Assembly (NCBI RefSeq): GCF_019264445.1
Contig: NZ_JAHVAB010000049.1
Coordinates: 1-64,000 of the forward strand
DNA: 64,000 nucleotides
From: Hydrogenophaga sp.
GTDB taxonomy: Bacteria > Pseudomonadota > Gammaproteobacteria > Burkholderiales > Burkholderiaceae_C
Direction of reading: 5' to 3'
Part shown: positions 52,455 to 60,917 of the stretch, piece by piece
Layout: every line of letters starts with the position of its first letter
Position numbering within the stretch: the first letter of the stretch is position 1
Program-made: the position numbers and the translations under genes
The notes under the pieces: generated by a model
Database searches by the model: none
What the model was told of the DNA's origin: nothing
The model's input: only the letters and a program-made list of their open reading frames with translations

Positions 52455-53996
52455 TCAGGCCTCACCGAGGCGCGTCAGCAGCGCCTTCACGGCCGGTTTC
52501 TGCACCTTGCCCAGCGCGGTCTTGGGCAAGGCGTCCACGCGCTGCCAGCGGCGTGGCCATTTGTAGCGCGCGAGCCGGCCATCCAGAAAGCCCTGCAGCG
52601 CTGCGGCCCAGTCTGCGGGCGCGCCTTCGCGCAACACCACCACGGCCACCACCGCCTCGCCCCAGCGCGCGTCGTCTTGCCCGACCACAGCGCACTCCAG
52701 CACCAGCGGGTGCTGCACCAGCAGGTTCTCGATTTCGGCGGGGTAGATGTTTTCGCCGCCGGAGATCAGCATGTCCTTGGCGCGGCCCACCACAGTGAAG
52801 CTGCCGTCGGCCGCCTGCTGCGCAAGATCGCCGCTGTGGAAGAAGCCATCGGCGTCACAAGCTGGCAGATCGGGCCAATAGCGTTGCACCACATTGGGCG
52901 CCCGCACCCATACTTCGCCCACCTCGCCGGCCTCCACTGGCGCGCCATCGGGATGTCGCAACGACACCGCCACGCCCGGCGCGGGCCAGCCGCAGGTGCC
53001 GAGGTGGCTGTGCGCATGTTCGGGTGGCAGGGCGATGGAGAACGGACCGGTCTCGGTGCTGCCGTACACGTTGCACACCGGCACGCCGCGCGCGTGACAG
53101 ACCTCGATCAGCGAGGCGGGCAACAGGCTGGAGCCGGCCCAGATGGCGCGCAGGCTGGCGAGGTCGGTGCCCGCCCATTCGCTGTGGGCGGTGAGCGCCT
53201 GCAGGGTGGCGGGCACCTGCAGTGTGAGCGTGGGGCGGTGCGCGCGCAGGCTGTGCAGTGTGGCTCCGGCATCGAAGCGGCTGTGCAGCAGCACCTGTGC
53301 GCCCACCGAGAGCGCGGGCAAGGTCTGGATGCACAGGCCGCCCACATGAAAGAGCGGCAGCACGGTGAGCACCACGTCGCGCTCGCCCATGCGCTGCACC
53401 TGTGCCGCGATCGCCATGTTGGCCAGCAGGTTGCCCTGCGTGTGCACGGCGCCTTTCGGTGTGCCGGTGGTGCCCGACGTGTATACCAGCAGCGCCGGGT
53501 GGCTGTGCGTGCCGCGGTCGTTGATCGTGCCCCGGCTGTTCAGAGGCAGCCCATCCACATGCAACGCCAGGTCGGGCGCCAGCGCCCGTGCGGCATCGGC
53601 CAGCGGGGTGTCGTGCAGCAGCTTCACGGGGCGGCAGTCTTGCAGCAGCGCGGACCATTCGGCGGGAGAGAGGCGGTGGTTCACCGGCACCAGCAGGGCA
53701 CCCAGGCGCGCGAGCGCAAACAGCAGCGCGATCTGGGCCGGGTGGTTCAAGCCCAGCCAGGCCACGCGGTCGCCCTCCTGCACGCCGTGGTCGGTGGCCA
53801 GGGTGTGGGCCATGGCATTGGCGCTGCGGGCCAGCCCGGCGTAGGACAGTTGTGCCCAGGGCGCGCCCGGGTCTGCATCGCACCAGCGCAGTGCGGTCGC
53901 CTGGGGCCAAGCGCGCGCCTGCTGCTCGAGCAGCGCGGCCAGCGAGGGGGCGGGCCCATCGGGGGCTGTGGGAGACCAGGGTGGGGGCAACGTCAT
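52455..53996 (-). CDS. AMP-forming acyl-CoA synthetase/ligase
   Basis: This 513-residue ANL-superfamily enzyme activates a carboxylic acid to acyl-AMP, then acyl-CoA. The motifs are complete: LLVYTSGTTGTPKGAVHTQGN (P-loop, about residues 169-189), VYGSTETGPF (A5), FFHSGDLAQ (A7), GRAKDMLISGGENIYPAEIE (A8, about 404-423) and PKTALGKVQKPAVK with the catalytic C-terminal Lys. The binding pocket is not decodable from sequence; the closest general group is the long/medium-chain or 2-succinylbenzoate/malonyl-CoA type (MenE/MatB/FadD-like). It is a single gene divergent from the two-component regulator gene. Confidence 0.93.
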   Translation of the reverse strand: MTLPPPWSPTAPDGPAPSLAALLEQQARAWPQATALRWCDADPGAPWAQLSYAGLARSANAMAHTLATDHGVQEGDRVAWLGLNHPAQIALLFALARLGALLVPVNHRLSPAEWSALLQDCRPVKLLHDTPLADAARALAPDLALHVDGLPLNSRGTINDRGTHSHPALLVYTSGTTGTPKGAVHTQGNLLANMAIAAQVQRMGERDVVLTVLPLFHVGGLCIQTLPALSVGAQVLLHSRFDAGATLHSLRAHRPTLTLQVPATLQALTAHSEWAGTDLASLRAIWAGSSLLPASLIEVCHARGVPVCNVYGSTETGPFSIALPPEHAHSHLGTCGWPAPGVAVSLRHPDGAPVEAGEVGEVWVRAPNVVQRYWPDLPACDADGFFHSGDLAQQAADGSFTVVGRAKDMLISGGENIYPAEIENLLVQHPLVLECAVVGQDDARWGEAVVAVVVLREGAPADWAAALQGFLDGRLARYKWPRRWQRVDALPKTALGKVQKPAVKALLTRLGEA

Positions 53997-54082
53997 TTAC
54001 ATGACTTTACGTGAGCGGCCCGCGCGCTTCACACGAGGCTGACACGATGGAGGCTTCGGCGGTCGCCGCTACACTGAAACGC

Positions 54083-54799
54083 ATGACTTCCCCTCTGCTG
54101 ATGATTGAAGACGACAGCCGCCTGGCCCAGATGGTGGTGGAGTACCTCGGCCAGTCGGGCTTTGACGTGACGCACGCGAGCGACGGCGAGCAAGGGCTGG
54201 AGCAGTTGCCGTTGATCCAGCCCGAGCTGGTCATTCTCGACCTGATGATGCCCGGCATCGACGGCCTCGAAGTGTGTCGGCGCATCCGCTCTTTGCCAGG
54301 CGATGCCGGGCGTGTGCCGGTGCTCATGCTCACCGCCAAGGGCGACCCCATGGACCGCATCATCGGCCTCGAACTGGGTGCCGACGACTACCTGCCCAAA
54401 CCCTTCGAGCCGCGCGAGCTGCTCGCGCGGGTGCGCGCCGTGCTGCGCCGCCGTGGCGACGTGGGCAGCGCCAGCGTTTCCCGCTCCACGCCGGTGCTGC
54501 GCTTTGGCTCGCTCGAAATCGACCGCGATGCCCGCACCGTGCAAGTGGCCGGGCAGCCGTGTGAGCTCACCTCCTACCAGTTCGATTTGCTCGTGGCCAT
54601 GGCCGAGCGCGCGGGGCGCGTGCTCACGCGCGACCAGATCATGGAGGCCGTGCGCGGGCGCGAGCTGGAAGCGTTTGACCGCTCCATCGACGTGCACATT
54701 GGCCGCATCCGCATGGCCATCGAGGCCGACAGCAAAGACCCCAAGCGCATCCTGACCGTGCGCGGCGTGGGCTACGTGTTCGCCAAACAGCAAGAATGA
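54083..54799 (+). CDS. OmpR-family response regulator (RstA-like)
   Basis: The 238-residue regulator has a receiver domain with acidic pocket Glu9-Asp10-Asp11, phospho-acceptor Asp53 in VILDLMMPG, Thr in LMLTAKGD and Lys in DDYLPKPFEPREL, then a winged-helix DNA-binding domain (about residues 140-238) with ELTSYQFDLLVAMAERAGRVLTRDQIME and the closing ILTVRGVGYVF. The pairing and motif detail recall RstA/OmpR. The ATG at 54083 gives the standard length; earlier in-frame ATGs at 54011 and 54047 add an unconserved stretch. It overlaps the kinase gene by four bases (ATGA), so both proteins are co-translated. Confidence 0.95.
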   Translation: MTSPLLMIEDDSRLAQMVVEYLGQSGFDVTHASDGEQGLEQLPLIQPELVILDLMMPGIDGLEVCRRIRSLPGDAGRVPVLMLTAKGDPMDRIIGLELGADDYLPKPFEPRELLARVRAVLRRRGDVGSASVSRSTPVLRFGSLEIDRDARTVQVAGQPCELTSYQFDLLVAMAERAGRVLTRDQIMEAVRGRELEAFDRSIDVHIGRIRMAIEADSKDPKRILTVRGVGYVFAKQQE

Positions 54800-56043
54800 G
54801 TTCCCTGTTCGGCTCCCGTCTGTATGTGCGCATCTGGCTGGCCGTGGTGGCTGCGGTCACCGTGCTCACGCTGGTGGTCGGCTGGCTGTGGCAGCAGGCG
54901 CTGGACGAAGACCGTGCCGAGCGGGAAGCCCGCGTCACCCGCACGATCATCGTGCGCGACGGCACACGGGACATCATTGGCCAGGCGCCAGCCCGCGCGG
55001 TGAGCCTGCCCGGCGAAGGCTGGGAGTTCGAGGTCGAGATGAACGACGGCCAGACCTTGTACGTGCTCTTGCCGCGCACCGGTCGCCCGTCGAACAACCC
55101 CGGGCGCCGCGCGCCCGAGTGGTTGCAAACGCCCACCGGCTTTGCCTGGCTGCTGGGGCTGGTGGCCCTGGCCGTGGCCCTGGGCGCTTACCCCATCGTG
55201 CGGCGCCTCACCAAGCGCCTGGAGACGCTGCAAAAAGGCGTGGAGCGCTGGGGCGACGGCGACCTGTCCACGCGGTTGCCCATGCAGGGCCAGGATGAAG
55301 TGGCGTTCCTCGCCACGCGGTTCAACGCCGCGGCCGAGCGGGTGCAGACGCTGCTGCAGTCGCACAAGGCCTTGTTGGCCAACGCCTCGCACGAGCTGCG
55401 CTCGCCCCTCGCGCGCATCCGCATGGGGCTCGAACTGCTCGGGCACGACAGCGCGTACGCACCGCAGCGCGCCGAGATCGCGCGCAGCATCGACGAGCTC
55501 GATCAATTGATCGACGAGATTCTGCTGGCCAGCCGCCTGGACCTGATCGATGCCCGCGAAGCGTCTGCGCTCGGACCGGTGGAAGAAGTCGACCTGGTGG
55601 GCCTGGCGGCAGAGGAGTGCGCGCGCACCGGCGCTGACCTCGACATTGCGCCGGGCGCGTCGCCGGCGCTGGTGCAAGGCCAGTCGCGCCTGCTGCGCCG
55701 CGTGCTGCGCAACCTGCTGGAGAACGCACGGCGTTATGGCGGCTCCGGCGCCACCGGTGCACCGCAGGTTCGGCTGAGCATCATGCGCCGCGCGCCGGTC
55801 GGCGTGGGCGACGCGTCCGGCGTGGTGATGTGGGTGGAAGACCGCGGGACCGGCGTGCCGCCAGACCAGCGCGAGCGGATCTTCGAGCCGTTCTACCGCC
55901 TGCCGGGGGCCAGCGAACGGGAGGGCGGCGTTGGTCTGGGGCTGTCTCTCGTGAAGACCATCGTGGAGCGCCACGGCGGCGTGGTGCGCTGCGAGGACCG
56001 ACCCGGCGGTGGCGCCCGCTTTGTGATCGAGCTGCCTGCCTGA
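54796..56043 (+). CDS. Sensor histidine kinase (RstB-like)
   Basis: The 415-residue kinase has two membrane segments (residues about 12-33 and 116-136) flanking a small periplasmic domain of about 80 residues. A HAMP region follows (VRRLTKRLETLQKGVERWGDGDLSTRLP), then the dimerisation domain with phospho-acceptor His199 in NASHELRSPLAR, and an HATPase domain with N box RNLLENARRYG, G1 box VEDRGTGVP, F box IFEPFYRL and G2 box GGVGLGLSLVKTIVERHGG. The short periplasmic domain and HAMP spacing resemble RstB. It is co-transcribed with the regulator. The signal sensed is unknown. Confidence 0.95.
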   Translation: MSSLFGSRLYVRIWLAVVAAVTVLTLVVGWLWQQALDEDRAEREARVTRTIIVRDGTRDIIGQAPARAVSLPGEGWEFEVEMNDGQTLYVLLPRTGRPSNNPGRRAPEWLQTPTGFAWLLGLVALAVALGAYPIVRRLTKRLETLQKGVERWGDGDLSTRLPMQGQDEVAFLATRFNAAAERVQTLLQSHKALLANASHELRSPLARIRMGLELLGHDSAYAPQRAEIARSIDELDQLIDEILLASRLDLIDAREASALGPVEEVDLVGLAAEECARTGADLDIAPGASPALVQGQSRLLRRVLRNLLENARRYGGSGATGAPQVRLSIMRRAPVGVGDASGVVMWVEDRGTGVPPDQRERIFEPFYRLPGASEREGGVGLGLSLVKTIVERHGGVVRCEDRPGGGARFVIELPA

Positions 56044-56250
56044 AGCCACGCGGGCGCCGGCCTGTGTCCTGGTTTTATTCACCAAGAAAATCGGCCGAAT
56101 CCTACAAATGGGGGATGGTCGAAAGCGATGCGGCGGCGCACAATTCGTGGCGATGCTGTCACCACATCAGAACAACAGATCCGGCAAACACCACACGTCA
56201 TGAAAAACGTTTGAAACTGGTCTCCCAACGACGTCCCTTCAAGGACTTTC

Positions 56251-56278
56251 AAAAGCCACCGCAAGGTGGCTTTTTTTT
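56251..56278. terminator. Strong bidirectional rho-independent terminator
   Basis: AAAAGCCACC-GCAA-GGTGGCTTTT is a perfect 10-bp stem followed on the plus strand by T to 56278 (8 in all). On the minus strand the same stem ends in TTTT. It can stop the histidine-kinase transcript (207 bases after its stop) and the polysaccharide operon, whose last gene ends at 56281. The 237-base gap holds no credible protein gene; a short RNA before the terminator is possible. Confidence 0.88.
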
Positions 56279-56280
56279 GT

Positions 56281-58251
56281 TCAGTCACGCGACGCGTTCT
56301 GCGCAACGCCGGGAGACGTGTGCAGCCAGTCCACCACATCGCCAGTAGGTTGGTAGCCCTGCACGCACGACTGCAGCAGCTTGCGCACCCTGGACACGTC
56401 ATTGACCGCCATCGCCGCCTCCAGCTTGGAGAGCACCCCCTGCAACTCGCGCCAGGAAAACAGGTGTTCCTGCGCCTTCATGATGCGAGGGTGCTGCGTG
56501 GGCTGCGGGTTGTCGCCGATCAGCAGCTCTTCGTAGAGCTTCTCGCCCGGCCGCAGGCCCGTGATCTGGATCTCGATATCGCCTGTCGGGTTGTCTTCGG
56601 TTTTCACCTGCAGGCCAGAGAGCTCGACCATGCGCTGCGCCAGATCCACGATGCGCACGGGTTCGCCCATGTCGAGCACGAACACGTCGCCGCCTTCGGC
56701 CATGGCGCCGGCCTGAATCACCAGCTGGGCCGCTTCGGGAATGGTCATGAAGTAGCGCGTGATGTCTGCGTGCGTGAGGGTGATGGGCCCGCCGCTCTGG
56801 ATCTGCTCGCGAAACAGCGGCACCACCGACCCGCTGGAGCCCAGCACGTTGCCAAAGCGCACCATCGCAAAGGTGGTACCGCCGGTGGCGTCTGCGGCCA
56901 AGGCTTGCAGCACCATTTCGGCCAGGCGCTTGCTGGCGCCCATCACATTGGTCGGGCGCACGGCCTTGTCGGTGCTGATGAGCACGAAGTGCGCGGCGCC
57001 CGCGGCTTGCGCCGCGCGCGCACACACCAGGGTGCCCCACACGTTGTTGCGCAGCCCTTGCACCGGGTTGTGCTCCACCAGCGGCACATGCTTGTAGGCG
57101 GCGGCGTGGTACACGGTGTCGGGCCGCCACGCCTGCATGATCTGCGTGATGCGCGCTTCGTCCTGCACAGAGGCCAGCAATGGAATGAGCTGCACGGCAT
57201 GCACCGCATTCGCGTCCTGGCTTTCGAAAGCGGCCTCCAGCTCGCGGTGGATTTCATACAGGGCGAACTCGCTGTTTTCCACCAGCAACAAGGTGCTTGG
57301 CTGGCCCGCTGCGATCTGCCTGCACAGCTCACTGCCGATGCTGCCACCCGCGCCCGTGACCGCCACCACTTTGCCCCGTATCAACCGGTGCAGCAGCTCG
57401 TCGTCGGGCTGCACCGGATCACGGCCCAGCAAGTCCTCAATGTCGAGCTCGCGCACGTCGCTCATGCTCACCCGCCCCGCGGCGAGGTCGGACATGCCGG
57501 GCAGCGTGCGCACGCGCACCGGGAAGTGGCGCAACGAATCGAGGATGGCCAGCCGTTGCTGGCGCGTGACGGAGGGCAGGGCGAGCAGCACATCGGTGAC
57601 GCCCAGGTCAGGGATGAGGTGCGGCAGCTCGGCCGGGTCATAGACCGTGCGGCCGTCCAGCGTATTGCCCTGCAGTTGCGGGTCGTCGTCCAGAAAGCCG
57701 AGTAGGCGTTGCTCGTGGCCGCGCGCGAGCGCAGCGGCCAGCTGACGGCCTGCCAAGCCCGCGCCATAAATCAGCATGCCGGGCAGGTGCTCGCGCTGCA
57801 GCATGGTGCGGTACAGCCCGCCCAGCCAGTAACGCACTACCACCCGGCTAAAGCCAATCGCCACCAGCAACAGCAGTGGCTGTATGACGCCCACCGTGCG
57901 CGGCACGCCCGCAATGCCGATCACGGTGAATACCGTGGCGTAGAACAGGGTGTAGAGCACCATCGCCTGCGCCAGGCTGACCATGGCGTTCCAGCCCGCG
58001 TAGCGAAAGATGGCGCGGTACAGGCCAAAGCGGATGAACAAGGGCAGTGCGATCAGCGCAGCGCCCAGGATCGCCAGGCCATGAGCGGGCGTGAGCTGCA
58101 CCCAGTGCTCCAGGCGCAGACACAACGCGAGCCAGACCGTGAGCGCGCACAGCGAAATGTCCACCAGCACCGCGAACAGGCGCTTGACCATCCGCGGCAT
58201 GAGCAGCAGCGCGGTGGCTGTGTGGCCACGGTTTTCCCTTGAAAGATTCAT
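56281..58251 (-). CDS. wbpM: WbpM-like UDP-sugar 4,6-dehydratase (membrane form)
   Basis: This 656-residue protein has four N-terminal membrane segments (about residues 22-125) and a first nucleotide-binding region (MLIYGAGLAGRQLAAALARG, about 140-165). The catalytic dehydratase domain has Rossmann motif VVAVTGAGGSIGSELCRQI near residue 297 and the Thr-Met-Lys active site in STDKAVRPTNVMGASKR (about 425-440), the Met replacing Tyr as in WbpM, PglF and FlaA1. The enzyme forms UDP-4-keto-6-deoxy-GlcNAc (QuiNAc/FucNAc precursor). It is the last gene of the polysaccharide operon. The ATG at 58251 is chosen, four bases after the transferase stop; a further in-frame ATG at 58272 overlaps the upstream gene. 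Confidence 0.93.
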   Translation of the reverse strand: MNLSRENRGHTATALLLMPRMVKRLFAVLVDISLCALTVWLALCLRLEHWVQLTPAHGLAILGAALIALPLFIRFGLYRAIFRYAGWNAMVSLAQAMVLYTLFYATVFTVIGIAGVPRTVGVIQPLLLLVAIGFSRVVVRYWLGGLYRTMLQREHLPGMLIYGAGLAGRQLAAALARGHEQRLLGFLDDDPQLQGNTLDGRTVYDPAELPHLIPDLGVTDVLLALPSVTRQQRLAILDSLRHFPVRVRTLPGMSDLAAGRVSMSDVRELDIEDLLGRDPVQPDDELLHRLIRGKVVAVTGAGGSIGSELCRQIAAGQPSTLLLVENSEFALYEIHRELEAAFESQDANAVHAVQLIPLLASVQDEARITQIMQAWRPDTVYHAAAYKHVPLVEHNPVQGLRNNVWGTLVCARAAQAAGAAHFVLISTDKAVRPTNVMGASKRLAEMVLQALAADATGGTTFAMVRFGNVLGSSGSVVPLFREQIQSGGPITLTHADITRYFMTIPEAAQLVIQAGAMAEGGDVFVLDMGEPVRIVDLAQRMVELSGLQVKTEDNPTGDIEIQITGLRPGEKLYEELLIGDNPQPTQHPRIMKAQEHLFSWRELQGVLSKLEAAMAVNDVSRVRKLLQSCVQGYQPTGDVVDWLHTSPGVAQNASRD

Positions 58252-58255
58252 TTTT

Positions 58256-58816
58256 CTAGTGGGCCACACCATCGCGGCGCAGCACTTTGACGAATGTCAT
58301 CCAGAGGATTCGCAGGTCGAACCACAGGCTCTGGCGCCGCCGATATTCTGCATCCAGCGCCACCTTCTGCGGGATCGGCAACTCGTCCCGCCCGTTCACT
58401 TGCGCCCACCCTGTGAGCCCGGGCACCAGCTCGTGCACGCCCTGCTCCGTGCGCAGGGCGATCAGGTCGTCCTGGTTGTACAAAGCCGGGCGCGGGCCCA
58501 CAAAACTCATGTCGCCCTTCAGGATGCTCCAGAGCTGTGGCAGCTCGTCGAGGCTGCTTTTGCGCAGAAACGGCCCGATGGGCGTCAGGTACTTTGCCGG
58601 GTCGGTGAGCAGGTGGGTGGCCACCGCAGGCGTGTCTGTGCGCATGCTGCGGAACTTGGGCATGCGGAAGATGCGGTTGTGGCGCCCGACGCGGTCGCTC
58701 CAGTACAGCGCTGGGCCCTTCGAGGTAAGCCGCACGGCGAGAGCTACGAGGAGCACAGGCACCAGCAAGATGGCCGCCGCACACAGCGCCAACAGCAGGT
58801 CAAACAGCCGCTTCAT
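58256..58816 (-). CDS. Initiating sugar transferase (PglC/WcaJ-type polyprenyl-phosphate phosphoglycosyltransferase)
   Basis: This 186-residue monotopic phosphoglycosyltransferase transfers a sugar-1-phosphate from its UDP form to undecaprenyl phosphate. It has the N-terminal re-entrant helix LFDLLLALCAAAILLVPVLLVALAVRLTSKGP (residues 4-35), KFRSMRTD (54-61), the catalytic Asp-Glu in SSLDELPQLWSILKGDMSFVGPRP (about 87-110) and PGLTGWAQVNGRDELP. The short, PglC-like form lacks the five-helix N terminus of WbaP. With WbpM and the upstream reductase it suggests D-QuiNAc (or FucNAc) phosphate as substrate. It overlaps the SDR gene by four bases. Confidence 0.94.
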   Translation of the reverse strand: MKRLFDLLLALCAAAILLVPVLLVALAVRLTSKGPALYWSDRVGRHNRIFRMPKFRSMRTDTPAVATHLLTDPAKYLTPIGPFLRKSSLDELPQLWSILKGDMSFVGPRPALYNQDDLIALRTEQGVHELVPGLTGWAQVNGRDELPIPQKVALDAEYRRRQSLWFDLRILWMTFVKVLRRDGVAH

Positions 58817-59796
58817 ACTTTCACCATGCCTGCGGCCGCGCGGCGCAGGCCCTCGTCCACGCTAATCGGCGGCGTCCAGCCGAGCGTTTCGCGCGTGTGG
58901 CTGATGTCGACCTGCAGGCTGCCCAGCAGGCGTTGGGCCATGTCACCTTTGCCGATCAACCCGGCGCCCAGCTTCAGCAAAGCAGGTGGAACAGGCAGCA
59001 GTCGTGCCGGTGCGTTCATGGCCTGGGCCATTCGCCGCAGCAAATCGGTCGTGGAGAGGTCTTCTCCGTCGCTGACCAGGAAGGTCTGGTTGGCCGCAGC
59101 CGGGTGGTCGATGCAGGTGATGAGCAGGTCGACCAGGTTGTCGAGGGCGACGAGGCTGCGGCGGTTGCGGGTGACGGCGCCCAGGGGAAGGGGCAGGCCG
59201 CGTTGCACGGCTCGCATGAGGGCTGCGAAGTTGGCTTTGACGCCTGGACCATAGACGAGCGGTGGCCGCACGATGACGACCTCCATGCCGGTTTCCCGCG
59301 CGATCTGGCGCAGGCCTTGTTCGGCCTCCATCTTCGAAATGCCGTATGGGTCCAGCGGTGCCGGCGCCTGCTGAGCCGTGAAGGGACGTTCAGCATCGGT
59401 GCCCTCTCCGTTCACCTTGACCGAACTCACGAAGATGAAGCGGCGCACGCCCGCTGCTGCTGCCTGGCGTGCCAGGTTGAGCGTGCCTTCCACGTTCACA
59501 CGCCGGAATTCGCTCAGCGGGTCTGCGGCGGATTCGTCCATGACGTGGACGCGCGCAGCAAGGTGTAAGACCACCTCGCATCCTTCAAGGGCTAAGGTCC
59601 ATCGGGTATCCCCATCGACAGCACCGACGGCTGTTGCAGAAACATCGCCACCCAAGTAGTTGACCCTGGGCAATCTCAGGCACTCACGCACAGGCATACC
59701 CGTCCCGCGAGCGCGTGTACAGAATGCACACCCCACATAGCCGTTCGCACCTGTGACCAATATTCGGCCTGATGACGACGCGGCGGCGCCATTCAT
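58813..59796 (-). CDS. SDR-family UDP-4-keto-sugar reductase/epimerase (WbpV/WreQ-like)
   Basis: This 327-residue extended short-chain dehydrogenase has NAD(P)-binding GRILVTGANGYVGCAFC near the start, VLHLAARVHVMDE, FVSSVKVNGEGT (catalytic Ser) and YGISKMEAEQGL (Tyr and Lys), then VRPPLVYGPGVKANF and RSLVALDNLVDLL. The AARVHVM and KVNGE signatures match WbpV/WreQ-type reductases that convert UDP-4-keto-6-deoxy-GlcNAc to UDP-D-QuiNAc, used by the next gene's transferase; a UDP-glucose/GlcNAc 4-epimerase is the alternative. The ATG at 59796 overlaps the preceding stop (ATGA), and an ATG at 59808 is also possible. G+C content falls within this gene. Confidence 0.88.
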   Translation of the reverse strand: MNGAAASSSGRILVTGANGYVGCAFCTRARGTGMPVRECLRLPRVNYLGGDVSATAVGAVDGDTRWTLALEGCEVVLHLAARVHVMDESAADPLSEFRRVNVEGTLNLARQAAAAGVRRFIFVSSVKVNGEGTDAERPFTAQQAPAPLDPYGISKMEAEQGLRQIARETGMEVVIVRPPLVYGPGVKANFAALMRAVQRGLPLPLGAVTRNRRSLVALDNLVDLLITCIDHPAAANQTFLVSDGEDLSTTDLLRRMAQAMNAPARLLPVPPALLKLGAGLIGKGDMAQRLLGSLQVDISHTRETLGWTPPISVDEGLRRAAAGMVKV

Positions 59797-60917
59797 GGCT
59801 TGCGCCATACCGTGCGATTGACGTAGTCCGTGTAACTCATGACAACGCGCAACACTTGTTGCGCCACGCCAGGTGCTTCGTAGTCAGCGACGACACGTCT
59901 TGCAGGCAGGGAATGATGCTGTGCCATCACCACTCGCACCGAATCCAGAACTTGTTGCGGTTTGAGTCCGCTCATGATGAGCGTGCCGACATCCATGCCC
60001 TCGGGGCGTTCGTGTGCGTTGCGGACAGTGATCGCAGGTAGATTCAGCAGGGAGGCTTCCTCAGTGATCGTACCGCTGTCAGATATCACGCACGCAGCCT
60101 CCATCTGCAGCTTGTTGTAGTCAAGGAACCCGAAAGGTTTGACAAAGCGCACCAGCGGATGTGGTGCTGTGTGATCGAGATCTTCAAGACGCTTTCGCGT
60201 GCGCGGGTGCGTCGAGACGATAACCGGGAAGCCGTGGTCCTCGGCCAGCGCATTGAGGCTATCGAGCAGATGACCCAGGTTCTCGGGCACATCCACGTTC
60301 TCCTCCCGGTGGATGCTCACCAGGAAGTAACGACCTTGCTGAAGTTCCATGCGCTCCAGTACGTTCGAGGTACGGATTTTGGGCAAATAGTGGTCGACCA
60401 CTTCACGCATGTGCGAGCCGGTCTTGATGATCGTCTCGGGCCTTACCCCTTCGGCGATCAGATAGCGTCGTGCATGCTCTGAAAGCACGAGATTGATGTC
60501 GCTCAGATGGTCCAGCACCTTGCGGTTGAGCTCCTCGGGAACTCGTTGATCAAAGCAACGGTTGCCCGCTTCCATGTGGAACACGGGGATCTTTCGGCGT
60601 TTGGCTGACAGGACGGCAAGGCAGGAGTTGGTATCGCCATAGAGCAGCACGGCATCGGGCTGCTCTTCTGCCATCACTTGATCGGACTTGATGATGACCT
60701 GACCAATGGTTTGCGCTGCGTTTTCTCCTACCGCATCGAGAAAATGGTCAGGCTTTCGAATCTGCAAATCGTCGAAAAAGACTTGGTTGAGTTCGTAGTC
60801 GTAGTTCTGCCCGGTATGTACCAACACATGCTTGGTGTGTTGGTCAAATTCGGCGATGACCCGGCTCATTTTGATGAGCTCCGGTCGCGTGCCAACGATC
60901 GTCATGACCTTAAGCAT
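59793..60917 (-). CDS. fnlC: UDP-GlcNAc 2-epimerase family enzyme for UDP-L-FucNAc (WbjD/FnlC)
   Basis: This 374-residue member of the non-hydrolysing UDP-HexNAc 2-epimerases has VMTIVGTRPELIKMSRVI (residues 4-21), HTGQNYDYELNQVFF, VLLYGDTNSCLAVLSAKRRKIPVFHMEAGNR (about 93-123), VSIHREENVD and SDSGTITEEASLLNLPAITVRNAHERPEG (about 279-307). The FFDDL and RNAHERPEG variants are those of WbjD/FnlC/CapG rather than of WecB. It catalyses the last step of UDP-L-FucNAc synthesis. GGAGGAG lies 6 bases before the ATG at 60917. It overlaps fnlA by eight bases. Confidence 0.93.
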   Translation of the reverse strand: MLKVMTIVGTRPELIKMSRVIAEFDQHTKHVLVHTGQNYDYELNQVFFDDLQIRKPDHFLDAVGENAAQTIGQVIIKSDQVMAEEQPDAVLLYGDTNSCLAVLSAKRRKIPVFHMEAGNRCFDQRVPEELNRKVLDHLSDINLVLSEHARRYLIAEGVRPETIIKTGSHMREVVDHYLPKIRTSNVLERMELQQGRYFLVSIHREENVDVPENLGHLLDSLNALAEDHGFPVIVSTHPRTRKRLEDLDHTAPHPLVRFVKPFGFLDYNKLQMEAACVISDSGTITEEASLLNLPAITVRNAHERPEGMDVGTLIMSGLKPQQVLDSVRVVMAQHHSLPARRVVADYEAPGVAQQVLRVVMSYTDYVNRTVWRKP

